Source of the DNA: Streptomyces luteolus
GTDB taxonomy: Bacteria; Actinomycetota; Actinomycetes; Streptomycetales; Streptomycetaceae
Length of the DNA stretch: 64,000 bases
Direction of reading: 5' to 3'
Assembly (NCBI RefSeq): GCF_029968015.1
Contig: NZ_JASCIS010000040.1
Span: 1-64,000 of the forward strand
Shown here in pieces: positions 16,599 to 25,656 of the stretch; the stretch's first letter is position 1; the number at the start of each line of letters is the position of its first letter. Made by a program: the position numbers and the translations under genes. The notes beneath the pieces were generated by a model, which searched no databases, was not told the DNA's origin, and was given only the letters and a program-made list of their open reading frames with translations.

Positions 16599-17986
16599 TG
16601 AGAGAGCTCCTGGACGTAGTCCTCGACCCTGACCGCACCCAGCGGGACGTCGCGGCCGTGCCACTGCCGAAGACCTATCGCGCGATCACTCTCCGCAAGG
16701 AGGAGGCGGAGATGTTCGCGGGGATGGCGAGTGCGGAGAAGGATCCGCGTAAGTCGCTGCATCTGGATGAGGTGCCGGTGCCCGAACTCGGCCCGGGCGA
16801 GGCGCTGGTGGCGGTGATGGCGAGTTCGGTGAACTACAACACGGTGTGGTCCTCGATCTTCGAGCCGCTGTCGACGTTCGGTTTCCTGGAGCGGTACGGG
16901 CGCCGCTCGGAGCTGGCCCGGCGCCATGACCTGCCGTACCACGTGATCGGCTCGGATTTGGCGGGGGTGGTGCTGCGGACCGGTCCGGGCGTGAATGTCT
17001 GGAAGCCGGGTGATGAGGTGGTGGCGCACTGCCTCTCCGTCGAACTGGAGTCGTCCGACGGGCACAACGACACGATGCTGGATCCGGAGCAGCGCATCTG
17101 GGGTTTCGAGACCAACTTCGGTGGCCTGGCGGAGATCGCGCTGGTGAAGTCCAATCAGCTGATGCCGAAGCCGCGCCATCTGAGCTGGGAGGAGGCGGCG
17201 GCGCCCGGTCTGGTGAACTCCACCGCCTACCGGCAGCTGGTCTCGCGCAACGGGGCTGGCATGAAGCAGGGCGACAACGTCCTGATCTGGGGCGCGTCCG
17301 GCGGCCTCGGCTCGTATGCCACGCAGTTCGCCCTCGCCGGCGGCGCCACCCCGGTGTGCGTGGTCTCCAGCCCCCAAAAGGCCGAGATCTGCCGGAAGAT
17401 GGGCGCCGAGGCGATCATCGACCGCAGTGCCGAGGGCTACAAGTTCTGGAAGGACGAGCAGACGCAGGATCCGAGGGAGTGGAAGCGTTTTGGCAGGCGG
17501 ATCCGTGAGCTGACCGGCGGTGAGGACATCGACATCGTCTTTGAGCATCCGGGCCGTGAGACGTTCGGGGCGAGCGTGTTCGTCACGCGCAAGGGCGGCA
17601 CCATCACCACCTGCGCTTCGACGTCGGGCTATCTGCACGAGTACGACAACCGCTATCTGTGGATGTCGCTGAAGCGGATCATTGGCTCGCACTTCGCGAA
17701 CTACCGGGAGGCGTGGGAGGCCAACCGTCTGATCGCCAAGGGGAAGATCCACCCCACCCTCTCCAAGGTCTACGCACTCGAAGACACCGGGCAGGCCGCC
17801 TACGACGTGCACCGCAACCTGCACCAGGGCAAGGTCGGCGTCCTCGCCCTGGCCCCCCAGGAGGGCCTGGGCGTACGCGACCACGACAAGCGCGCCCAGC
17901 ACATCGACGCCATCAACCGCTTCCGGGGCGAGTGGCCGCAGAGCACCGACCGGCACGAGGGCTGTCCGGGCCCGGCAGAACTGTGA
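16598..17986 (+). CDS. ccr: Crotonyl-CoA carboxylase/reductase
   Basis: 462 residues, the usual CCR length. It is a medium-chain dehydrogenase/reductase with the long CCR N-terminus (PLPKTYRAITLRKEEAEMF), VIGSDLAGVVLRTG, the NADPH-binding IWGASGGLGSYATQFA, and the FEHPGRETFGASVF segment typical of carboxylating members. CCRs reductively carboxylate 2-enoyl-CoAs; crotonyl-CoA gives ethylmalonyl-CoA and longer substrates give longer alkylmalonyl units. Its presence in the cluster suggests an unusual extender or starter for the PKS, consistent with the atypical AT motif there. Start ATG overlaps the P450 stop (TGATG). Confidence 0.96.
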   Translation: MRELLDVVLDPDRTQRDVAAVPLPKTYRAITLRKEEAEMFAGMASAEKDPRKSLHLDEVPVPELGPGEALVAVMASSVNYNTVWSSIFEPLSTFGFLERYGRRSELARRHDLPYHVIGSDLAGVVLRTGPGVNVWKPGDEVVAHCLSVELESSDGHNDTMLDPEQRIWGFETNFGGLAEIALVKSNQLMPKPRHLSWEEAAAPGLVNSTAYRQLVSRNGAGMKQGDNVLIWGASGGLGSYATQFALAGGATPVCVVSSPQKAEICRKMGAEAIIDRSAEGYKFWKDEQTQDPREWKRFGRRIRELTGGEDIDIVFEHPGRETFGASVFVTRKGGTITTCASTSGYLHEYDNRYLWMSLKRIIGSHFANYREAWEANRLIAKGKIHPTLSKVYALEDTGQAAYDVHRNLHQGKVGVLALAPQEGLGVRDHDKRAQHIDAINRFRGEWPQSTDRHEGCPGPAEL

Positions 17987-18027
17987 GCGCCCCGGGCTGT
18001 ACGGGCTCGACGGGCCTCTCGAAAGGT

Positions 18028-18777
18028 ATGCAAGCAGTGGAATCCACCGCATTGGCAGGCGCGGGCACCAGCGGCACGGCCGAACCCCGGCACGAGGGAT
18101 CCTTCTACCGCGACGGCGGAGCCCCTGTGATCATGAGCGCCGCGCACTTCCCCGACGAGTTCCTCTCCTTCTTCCAGATGGAAGGGCTCACAGCGCGGGA
18201 GGCGGTGTCCCGGTACGCGTGCGACAGCCTCGTCGAACTCGGCTGCTACGACGGGCGGGCGCTGGAGGTCGCCAAGGCGGCCGACATCGCGTATCTGGGC
18301 GTCGACGTCAGCAGGAACGCCATCGACGTCCTCAACCGCAGGATCGCCGACGAGGGCCTGCAGGACCGCGCCAGAGCCGTGCTCGGCGACATGCTGCACA
18401 GCGGCGAGTGGGCCGCCGGGATCAGCGGCAGCCGCCCGCTCCATCTGGTGCCGTTCAACCTGCTCGGCAACTTCCCTGAGCCGGAGAAGGTGATAGCCAG
18501 CCTGAGCGCCGTCGGCGGCATGGCCCTCATATCGGTGTTCAACGACGACGCGCGGACCACCACGCTACGCCGCGCCTACTACTCGACCTGCGGCATCGGG
18601 GACCTCGAAGAGGTGCCCGGCGAGTACGGCGGCGTGGCCTTCTGCGGCAAGGGCGGCTTCCGCTCCCAGTCCTTCAGCGAGGAGGGCATGAACCACCTGT
18701 TCACGGCGGGCAACGCCACGCTCGTGACCCAGGCCCGCAACCGGCTCGGCCGCTGTGTCGTGGTGCGGTTCGACTGA
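18028..18777 (+). CDS. Class I SAM-dependent methyltransferase
   Basis: 249 residues with the motif-I region LVELGCYDGRALEVA followed by IAYLGVDVS, the pattern of a Rossmann-type SAM-binding site. The rest (LHLVPFNLLGNFP, ISVFNDDARTTTLRRAYY) is unfamiliar and does not define O-, N- or C-methylation. ATG 18028 has GAAAGG four bases upstream. An alternative GTG at 17983 would overlap the CCR stop by GTGA and add 15 residues. It is third in the rightward biosynthetic unit and so probably methylates the product. Confidence 0.85.
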   Translation: MQAVESTALAGAGTSGTAEPRHEGSFYRDGGAPVIMSAAHFPDEFLSFFQMEGLTAREAVSRYACDSLVELGCYDGRALEVAKAADIAYLGVDVSRNAIDVLNRRIADEGLQDRARAVLGDMLHSGEWAAGISGSRPLHLVPFNLLGNFPEPEKVIASLSAVGGMALISVFNDDARTTTLRRAYYSTCGIGDLEEVPGEYGGVAFCGKGGFRSQSFSEEGMNHLFTAGNATLVTQARNRLGRCVVVRFD

Positions 18778-18945
18778 CGGACTGCCCACGTACTGACCGC
18801 GGACCGCCCACAATTGCCCGCGAACTGCCTGCGAACCGCCCACGGACTGACCCCGGCCGACACGGCACAACGTCCCTTTGGTATATGGCTACTTGGCCCT
18901 ACGCAGCACAGCACCAGCACTACCCGGACGGATGGACGAACCACC

Positions 18946-19299
18946 ATGACCAGCAGCGACGACCTCAAGCAGCAGACCGACCCGGCCCACTTCTTCGCCA
19001 CCGACATCAGGGTCGGCCGGATCGTGTCGGTGGAGGAGTTCCCAGAGGCCCGCAAGCCCGCCTACAAGATCAAGTCGGACTTCGGGCCCGCGGGTGTGCT
19101 GCAGACGAGCGCCCAGGTGACCAACTACCCCGCGGAGGAACTCCAGGACCGACTGATCGTCGGCGTGATCAACCTGGGCAGGAAGCGCATCGCCGGGTTC
19201 GCCAGCGAGTTCCTGGTCCTCGGTTCGTACGACGCCGATGGTGCCGTCCATCTCCTCGCGCCGGCGGCGGCGGCCGTTCCCGGGGACACCGTTGGCTAG
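18946..19299 (+). CDS. CsaA-like tRNA-binding-domain protein
   Basis: 117 residues forming a single OB-fold tRNA-binding domain of the CsaA/EMAP-II type: FFATDIRVGRIVSVEEFPEA, then KIKSDFGPAG, TSAQVTNYPAEEL, and VINLGRKRIAGFASEFLVLG. CsaA proteins are described as chaperone-like and bind tRNA or nascent chains. ATG 18946 was chosen to match family length; the frame is open further upstream. It sits between the methyltransferase and the phosphopantetheinyl transferase on the same strand, so it is co-transcribed with biosynthetic genes. A housekeeping role or a role in the pathway are both possible. Confidence 0.85.
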   Translation: MTSSDDLKQQTDPAHFFATDIRVGRIVSVEEFPEARKPAYKIKSDFGPAGVLQTSAQVTNYPAEELQDRLIVGVINLGRKRIAGFASEFLVLGSYDADGAVHLLAPAAAAVPGDTVG

Positions 19300-19345
19300 T
19301 GCGGCCCCCCACGTCGTAGCCCTTCCGTCCGCAGGGACCGCTCCG

Positions 19346-20032
19346 GTGCCGGTGGCGATCCGGACGCCGGGGCTCAGGTCGGTGCGCCTCGGCCGGGTCG
19401 CCGCGGAAAGCGCCGCCGCCCTGCGCCACGAGCACCTCCTGGACCCCGGGGAGCGGCAGCGGCTCGGCCGGTTCCGGCGCGCAGCGGACCGGGACCGCTA
19501 CCGGGCCGCACACGTGGGGCTGCGGGTCCTGCTCGGCGAGGTGCTCGGGGTGAGCCCCGAGGCGGTGCCCTTCGCCCGGGAGCGGTGCGCGGGCTGCGGC
19601 GGCCCGCACGGCCGCCCCGTCGTGCCCGGCAATCCGGTGCGGTTCTCGCTGTCCCACGCCGGGGACTGCTATCTGATCGTCGTGTCGGACCCGGCCGTCG
19701 CGGTCGGCGTCGACGTGGAGGCAGTGCCCGAACCGGCCGCCCTGGACGGGCTGACGGGGGCCCTGCACCCGGCGGAGGCAAAGGAGTTGCGGGCGCTGCG
19801 CCCCGAACAGCGCCCGGCCGCGTTCGCCCGCTGCTGGACGCGCAAGGAGGCCGTACTCAAGGCCGAGGGCAGCGGCCTGCACCGTGAACCGGCCGGCCTC
19901 CACGTCGGCGTGGCCGCGGAACCGGCCCTCCAGCACCCGGCACCCGCCTTCCGCGCCCTGCGCCTCCTCACCGTCCCGAGCCCCGACGGCTACGCCGCTT
20001 CCTGCGCCGTCATGGCCCCGCCCCAAGCGTGA
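19346..20032 (+). CDS. Sfp-type 4'-phosphopantetheinyl transferase
   Basis: Transfers phosphopantetheine from CoA to the Ser of ACP/PCP domains. Family motifs are present: VRFSLSHAG, VGVDVE (Mg-binding Asp and Glu) and WTRKEAVLKAEGSGL. The start is uncertain: GTG 19346 (228 residues) follows CAGGGAC. TTG 19292, overlapping the CsaA-like stop, and ATG 19238 are other in-frame choices. A dedicated transferase inside the cluster fits activation of the PKS ACP and the two NRPS PCPs. Confidence 0.93.
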   Translation: MPVAIRTPGLRSVRLGRVAAESAAALRHEHLLDPGERQRLGRFRRAADRDRYRAAHVGLRVLLGEVLGVSPEAVPFARERCAGCGGPHGRPVVPGNPVRFSLSHAGDCYLIVVSDPAVAVGVDVEAVPEPAALDGLTGALHPAEAKELRALRPEQRPAAFARCWTRKEAVLKAEGSGLHREPAGLHVGVAAEPALQHPAPAFRALRLLTVPSPDGYAASCAVMAPPQA

Positions 20033-20108
20033 GACAGACCGCGGCGTACCCACGAGCAGCTCCGTCCCCCACCTGCTCCCGCCCCCTACGTTCCCTACAG
20101 GAGAGCCC

Positions 20109-21602
20109 ATGCCCAGCAAGGCAACAGCCAACAGGTCCGACAGCACAGGAAGTACAGGCACGGCGAGCATGCAGGGCGGGACCGGGGCGACCCTCTTCCT
20201 GCTGGCGTTCGCGCAGTTCATCGTGACCGTCGACTACAACATCGTGTACGTGGCCCTGCCGGACATCGGCCAGGCACTCGGCTTCTCGGCCCAGTCCCTG
20301 CAGTGGGTCGTCTCCGCGTACGCCGTGTCCTTCGGCGGGCTCCTGCTGTTCGGCGGCCGCGCCGTGGACCGGGTCGGCGCCCGGCGGCTCTTCCTCACCG
20401 GCCTGACCCTCTACGCGGCCGCCTCCCTCGTCGGAGGCCTGGCGACCGGCCAGGCGGCACTGATCGGCGCGCGCCTCGCCCAGGGGGTCGGCGGCGCCGT
20501 CCTCCTGCCCGCGGTGCTGGCGCTCATCGCGACATCCTTCGACGAGGGCCCGCAGCGGAACAAGGCGTTCGGCGTGTGGGGCATGGCAGGCTCCCTCGGG
20601 CTCGCCGCGGGTGCGCTGCTCGGCGGCGTACTCACCGACCTCGGGTCCTGGCGGTGGGTCTTCTTCGTCAACATCCCGTTCGCGCTCATCGTCCTGATCC
20701 CCGCGCCGAAGGTGCTGCGTCCGGACGGCCCCGCCAACAGGGCCGGCGGCTTCGATGTGCCGGGCGCCCTGCTCGCCACAGTCGGCGTCTCGGCGATCGT
20801 CCTGGGCCTGGCCACGGGCCCCGAGGAAGGCTGGCTGCGCCCCCTGCCGCTGGCGGCCCTCGGCACCGGCATCGTCCTGCTCGCCGCCTTCTTCGCCACC
20901 GAGGCCAGGACCCGCAGCCCGCTGATGCCGCTGAGGCTGCTCAAGAACCGTCCGCTCGTCGCGGCCATGGCCGTCGTGTTCCTCTTCCAGACCGGCCTCG
21001 CAGGCGGTTACTACGTCTTCACCACCTACGTGCAACCCGTACTCGGATACAGCCCTCTTGAAGCCGGCCTCGCCTTCCTGCCCCTGACGCTGGTGTCGAT
21101 GATCGGTGCAGGAAAGCTCGCGCCGAGGTTCATGGGCCGCTTCGGCCTACGCGGCACCCTCGCCACCGGCATGATCCTCAACGGCGCGGGCCTCGCCCTC
21201 ACTTCGGCCGTCATGACCACCGGCGGCTCGTTCTACGCGCTGCTGCCCGGCTGTCTGCTGTGGGGCCTGGGCGGCGGCCTGGTCTTCGTCTCCGTCTTCG
21301 CCTCCGCGGGCTCCGGCGTGGACATCGCGGAACAGGGCGTGGCCGGCGCCATGGCCTCCACCGCCCAACAGGTCGGCGGCGCGGTCGGCCTGGCCGTCCT
21401 GGTGGCCGTTGCCAACTCCACCTTCACCGGCACCTACCTGGACGCGGCCAAGGACGACGTCGTATCGGGCCTGCGACTGTCCGGCCTGGTGGGCGGCGCC
21501 CTGCTGATCCTGGGCGGCCTGCTGGCCCTGGCCCTCACCCCACGCCCGCGCCCCGACGACGGTGCCACCCCCGAGGCCCAGTCCTCCACGGCGAGGGGGT
21601 GA
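20109..21602 (+). CDS. MFS exporter, DHA2 (14-TM drug:H+ antiporter) family
   Basis: 497 residues with about 14 hydrophobic segments. The first helix pair is FAQFIVTVDYNIVYVALPDIG, the characteristic DHA2 start; motif A is GGRAVDRVGARR, and motif C-like glycines are in GMAGSLGLAAGALLGGVL. ATG has AGGAGA nine bases upstream. It is the last gene of the rightward unit and most likely exports the cluster product, giving self-resistance. Confidence 0.93.
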   Translation: MPSKATANRSDSTGSTGTASMQGGTGATLFLLAFAQFIVTVDYNIVYVALPDIGQALGFSAQSLQWVVSAYAVSFGGLLLFGGRAVDRVGARRLFLTGLTLYAAASLVGGLATGQAALIGARLAQGVGGAVLLPAVLALIATSFDEGPQRNKAFGVWGMAGSLGLAAGALLGGVLTDLGSWRWVFFVNIPFALIVLIPAPKVLRPDGPANRAGGFDVPGALLATVGVSAIVLGLATGPEEGWLRPLPLAALGTGIVLLAAFFATEARTRSPLMPLRLLKNRPLVAAMAVVFLFQTGLAGGYYVFTTYVQPVLGYSPLEAGLAFLPLTLVSMIGAGKLAPRFMGRFGLRGTLATGMILNGAGLALTSAVMTTGGSFYALLPGCLLWGLGGGLVFVSVFASAGSGVDIAEQGVAGAMASTAQQVGGAVGLAVLVAVANSTFTGTYLDAAKDDVVSGLRLSGLVGGALLILGGLLALALTPRPRPDDGATPEAQSSTARG

Positions 21603-21692
21603 CCCGGCGCTATCGCTCCCCACGGTCCTACTGCTGCCCCCGGCTGACCGTTGCGCCCCGGCCCTACTGCTCGAAGCGGCACCCCATCCCAC

Positions 21693-21800
21693 ATGGGGAA
21701 CATCCACTACAACTACCACCGGCCCCACAGCGGCGCGGGAGGGCAACCGCAAGCTGCCCGACTACGTGACGGTGCCACCAACGTCGTGGCCTCGTACAGC
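21693..21800 (+). pseudogene. IS481-family transposase C-terminal remnant
   Basis: About 36 codons reading IHYNYHRPHSGAGGQPQ and then ARLRDGATNVVASYS match the conserved C-terminal end of IS481-type DDE transposases (YNYHRPH...GG.PP..RL...VTNV...Y). No N-terminal part, DDE core or inverted repeats are seen. It marks the right boundary of the biosynthetic cluster. Confidence 0.7.
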
Positions 21801-22124
21801 AGGGCCACGACCTCGTCGCTGTCCGTACGCTGGCGGCCTTCGCGAAGGGCGGACGAGAGCGCTACGGTCTTGCGCCCGATACGCGGGCACGATTCGAGCG
21901 CTGTCTGTCCGAGAGCGCTCAACCGGATCTGCCCCTGTCGGTGATCCCGCCATCGCCCTCCCCGCGTCGGCGCGCGATCCGGCAACAACGGCTCGATCCG
22001 CGCTCACTGCATGTCAGTTAAGCCGCACCCAAACCAACGATCAGGTGATCCGAGAGGACGGCCTAACCCCCAGAGGACTGAGACCGTACGAGCCGAGGCT
22101 CGGGACAGAGGTTAAGAGACACAC
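21801..22124. other. Intergenic, no convincing gene
   Basis: One forward frame (about 21805-22020) gives a protein-like stretch beginning HDLVAVRTLAAFAKGGRERY with no start or family I recognise. It may be a gene fragment brought in with the neighbouring transposase remnant. Confidence 0.4.
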
Positions 22125-22610
22125 TTACTGGGAGAACGCGTAGGTCTGGACGGGGTCGAGGTGCAGTTCGCGGGGCCCGAAGCAGTCGGCCGCGAGGGTC
22201 GCGACCGGAGTGCCGCAGGGGCAGGCCCGGTTGAGTCCTTCGTCGCCTGTCGGTCCGCAGCACCCATTGCTGTTCTCCCAGTTGGGCAGGGGCTGGAGGC
22301 CGGCGGCATCGTCGGGATGCACCAGCACTGTGTGCCGCGTGCCGGCCGAGATGACGAAGCCTTCTTCGTGGCAGACCGCCGGCCCGCGCGACTGAGCCGG
22401 CCTCGGGTTCTCTTGATCGTCCTGCACGACATAGGGGGATCCCCAGGGCTCGGGACCGATCGCGTAGTGGCCCCGCGGAACGGTGGAGGGTGCCCGGCGT
22501 GTCCTCATGTCCCGGTCGCGCTCGTCGTCGGAGACGTCAGGGACGGAAGCCAGCTTAGCCAGCTCCGGCGTGATCGCGGTGCGGCACTTGGAACAGAGGA
22601 AGACGGTCAT
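22125..22610 (-). CDS. Hypothetical protein with zinc-ribbon-like cysteines
   Basis: 161 residues beginning MTVFLCSKCRTAITPELA. The CxxC near the N-terminus and the later cluster NGCCGPTG...ACPCGT suggest two metal-binding knuckles. The body (GHYAIGPEPWGSPYVVQDD; ISAGTRHTVLVHPDDAAGL) resembles a small family of Streptomyces proteins of unknown function. GAGGAG abuts the ATG directly, so a slightly different start is possible. No operon partner is evident. Confidence 0.7.
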   Translation of the reverse strand: MTVFLCSKCRTAITPELAKLASVPDVSDDERDRDMRTRRAPSTVPRGHYAIGPEPWGSPYVVQDDQENPRPAQSRGPAVCHEEGFVISAGTRHTVLVHPDDAAGLQPLPNWENSNGCCGPTGDEGLNRACPCGTPVATLAADCFGPRELHLDPVQTYAFSQ

Positions 22611-23336
22611 CTCCTCGTTGTAGTGCTCAGGGCTGCTGCTTCGCATCCTCGTTTCGCTGTTCGGAGTCGATGCGCGCGACAACGCCACGGAAGTCGGGGT
22701 TGCCAGGTGAACGGCGGGGGCCGGTCCGTGAGGTCGCACAAGGGCGGCGTCCGTCTGCTCTGGGGCGGCGAGGCTGTCCTCGATTGCGGCGACGTCGCCG
22801 AGCCAGCGATGTCCAACGGTGCGGGTGTTAGGTGGCCTCCACGGCGACGGTCCAGCCATCGCCAAGTCCCGTGCCGTGTACGGAATCCACCGCATGGCAG
22901 ATCCCCACACGGTCCCGTCCGCGACCCTGCGGCGCATCCTCGTCAGGACCACCGCCCGCACCCTCACCCAGCGGGTCCCGAGGCCACGACCCCGGACCGG
23001 CCACCCCCACCGCAGCACCCAAACTCACCAGCGCCACCCTTGACTTCGACCACGACGAACTCGCCCCCAGGCCCACCGCCGCGCCCTGCGGCCTCCAACG
23101 CGCCCGCGTCCGCACCATCAACCTGCGCGCCGAACACCACACCGACGCCAATCGGGCCGTGCAGCAAATCGTCCTGACCCTCGTCGCCGTCCTTGGAGTT
23201 CGGAGAAGGCTTCCATGGCTTCCGGGGCGGTGACGTTTCAGACCTGCAAATGCCTTGCGCTGGGCTCGGACTCGACGAGGTAGGCGAGGGGGGGGCAAAG
23301 GGCCGACGCGGCTCCGAGACGACGTACCCAGCTGCC
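22611..23336. other. Gene-poor stretch with decayed coding fragments
   Basis: Two forward-frame pieces look like protein (GDGPAIAKSRAVYGIHRMA near 22845, and later RARVRTINLRAEHHTDANR near 23110) but lie in different frames with no intact start. They read like one broken gene of unknown family. No RNA gene or repeat was seen. Confidence 0.4.
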
Positions 23337-23786
23337 CTACCGCGCGGCAACCGGTGTGTTCTGGGCCATGCGGATGCGCCACTGTCCGGAGGCGTCCGGC
23401 ATCAGTGTCATCGCCAGGATGCCCTCCATGGGGTCGCTGCCAATCTGCGTCTGCCGGTCGGCTCCGGCGGACCTCTGGCGCGCATGGGCCACAGCGACCT
23501 CCGGCGTGAGGAAGGCGATGCTCTCGACGGTGTAGCTCACCGTGATGTCCGCCAAGGGGCCGCCCTCGCCGAAGACGAAGGACTGCGCCTGATACAGGCG
23601 ATCGGCGCCGAATACCAGGTTGCCACTGAAGTTGACGAAGATCGTGTCCGGCGAGAAGAGGTCGTTCATTGTCCTGGCATCGTTCTGATTGAACGCGGCC
23701 TCGTAGCGGGCCACGACCTCGGCAACCTCTTCTTCACCGCTCGGGGTTCCGGCCTCTTCGATCACGTGCACGCTCGTCACGGACAA
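23337..23786 (-). CDS. SgcJ/EcaC-like NTF2-fold protein
   Basis: 149 residues. The SgcJ/EcaC pattern is clear: EVVARYEAAFNQNDARTMNDLF, DTIFVNFSGNLVFGADRLYQ, and a final strand QWRIRMAQNTPVAAR. The family is named after proteins of enediyne and other clusters and is usually annotated as an oxidoreductase, although the fold is NTF2/SnoaL-like and the activity is generally unknown. It is a lone gene, so no pathway is implied. Confidence 0.8.
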   Translation of the reverse strand: MSVTSVHVIEEAGTPSGEEEVAEVVARYEAAFNQNDARTMNDLFSPDTIFVNFSGNLVFGADRLYQAQSFVFGEGGPLADITVSYTVESIAFLTPEVAVAHARQRSAGADRQTQIGSDPMEGILAMTLMPDASGQWRIRMAQNTPVAAR

Positions 23787-24375
23787 CTCCTCACTGGGCG
23801 GTACGACTTCATCAAGTGGGTCGACTTCGTGACCCAGCCTCGTACCTCAACCGCACTTGATCTCAACTGTGTTCACGACGTCATGTGGGATTCAGCGGGA
23901 TCCGGGGGCGTTCGCGACGTGGCACGAGCCGGCGCCTCGCCGTGGCCGTACGGAAACAGCGGGTCCTCGGTGCCGTGCAGCACAAGTACGCGATCACCGC
24001 CTCGCGATCCGACCAGTCGGGGCAGTCGAGCACGGAGACAGCATCCCCGCGGCCCAGGCTGCGGGGATGCGTGCTGCCCAGGTCAGGGCGCCAGACACTC
24101 GGTGGCCGGAACCTCCGTGGGAATTTCCAGGGAAGCAGGGTCTACGAGGGACGTGACGTCGCCCGCGGCCTGAGCGACGCAGTCAACGGTCTGCACGGGG
24201 TCGGGGCCGGCGCTGGCAGGCGACCGACCAAGTGATCTTCGAGAACATGCCGTCCCCGTCCCAGCGCGCGGGAATGACGTGCCTGCGGGCGGGCAGGAGG
24301 TGCTTGCGCGGCAGCCGCCGGGCACCAGCGTGCGAGTCACGCCGTCGATGAGCGAACACGCGAAGGAGAGCGCCT
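23787..24375. other. Intergenic, nothing supported except the leader of the ATP-grasp gene
   Basis: About 590 bp without a convincing open frame. GAAGGAGA near 24362 is the ribosome-binding site of the following gene. The promoter of the ATP-grasp operon and that of the SgcJ-like gene must lie here. Confidence 0.5.
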
Positions 24376-25617
24376 ATGACACAGGGCGAACCGGCCACCA
24401 AGAACCCGGACAAGGGCTATGTGGCGCTTCTTGGGTGGAGTCTCAATGCGGTGGAAGCCCTAGACCGGTTCGACCGGCGATACGTCGTCGTGGCCCCGGA
24501 ATGGGCCGAGAAGTACTGCGTCGATCACGAAATCCCCTACGTGCCCTGGAATTTCGAACGGCTCAACGACCGCTCCATGGAGATCGCCGAGACTCTCAAG
24601 GACGCGGGTGTCGACGTCGCGATCCCGCTGTACGAGGAAACGGTTGAATGGGCAGGGGCGATCAACTCCGTCCTCCTCGACAACCCGCGCTTGTACGGTC
24701 AGGCCATGCTGCTGCGGGACAAAGCGCTGATGAAGCGCCGCGCTCAACTCGGTGGTATCCGGGTCGGAATCTTCGAGGAGGCCCACGACCGGGACGACGT
24801 GATCCGCTTCCTCAAGCGTGTCAATCAGACGCTGCTCAAGCTGGACGGTGACCCGAACGACCCGATCCACCTCAAGGCGTTCGACAAGGCCGGATGCCTC
24901 GGGCACCGCGTCATCCGTACCCCGGACGAGATCGACATGATTCCGGAGGAGGAGTTCCCCGTTCTCATGGAATCCCACCTCGACGGCTGGGAGTTCGCGG
25001 TCGAGGCGTGGGTGCACAACGGGAAGATCAAGTTCCTCAACATCTCCGAATACGTCACTCTGGGATATTCGGTGTTCGTGCCGGCAACCCCGGAACTGGA
25101 GCGCTACCGCCCGCAGATCACGGCGCAGATCGAGAAACTCATCAAGACGTTCGACATCGAGTTCGGCTTCGTGCACCCGGAGTATTTCGTCACGAGCGAC
25201 GGCGAGATGTACTTCGGCGAAGTCGCGTACCGGCCACCGGGGTTCAAGGTGTTCGAGCTGCTTGAGCGGGCATACGGCTTCAACGCCTACCAAGCGCTGG
25301 TGCTGGCCTTCGACCCGAAGACGACCGAGGAGGAGATCGACGCCTTCTTCCCGCGCGAAGTCGTCGACGCGTCCGGGATCGCCGGCTGCTTCGGTGTCTA
25401 CCCGCGCCGCCGCGTCGTCAGCGAACTGGAGATCCCGGAGGAGACCGAGGACGACGACTACTACGAGTCGCACGACCTCTCGACACCGCTCGAGGAGACC
25501 GTCACCAAGAGGACCGCGTTCGGCACCCATTGGGGCCTGGTGTACTTCTTCGGTGACGACCCCTACCGCATGCGCGACCTGCTGAAGAAGCAGGAAGAGC
25601 TCGACTTCTACGTCTGA
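24376..25617 (+). CDS. ATP-grasp domain protein
   Basis: 413 residues. It has an N-terminal preATP-grasp region (YVALLGWSLNAVEALDRFD...YVVVAPEW), a linker ending MLLRDKALMKRRAQLGGI, an ATP-grasp core with VLMESHLDGWEFAVEAWV, and a metal-site strand in FVTSDGEMYFGEVAYRPPG. ATP-grasp enzymes join a carboxylate to an amine or thiol through an acyl phosphate. GAAGGAGA precedes the ATG. The C-terminal 90 residues are very acidic (EETEDDDYYESHD). It is followed after 39 bp by a large gene of unknown family and the two probably form a unit. The substrates are unknown. Confidence 0.88.
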   Translation: MTQGEPATKNPDKGYVALLGWSLNAVEALDRFDRRYVVVAPEWAEKYCVDHEIPYVPWNFERLNDRSMEIAETLKDAGVDVAIPLYEETVEWAGAINSVLLDNPRLYGQAMLLRDKALMKRRAQLGGIRVGIFEEAHDRDDVIRFLKRVNQTLLKLDGDPNDPIHLKAFDKAGCLGHRVIRTPDEIDMIPEEEFPVLMESHLDGWEFAVEAWVHNGKIKFLNISEYVTLGYSVFVPATPELERYRPQITAQIEKLIKTFDIEFGFVHPEYFVTSDGEMYFGEVAYRPPGFKVFELLERAYGFNAYQALVLAFDPKTTEEEIDAFFPREVVDASGIAGCFGVYPRRRVVSELEIPEETEDDDYYESHDLSTPLEETVTKRTAFGTHWGLVYFFGDDPYRMRDLLKKQEELDFYV

Positions 25618-25656
25618 CGAACTCGTGGACGTGGGAGGCCAACCCGAGGAAACCCT

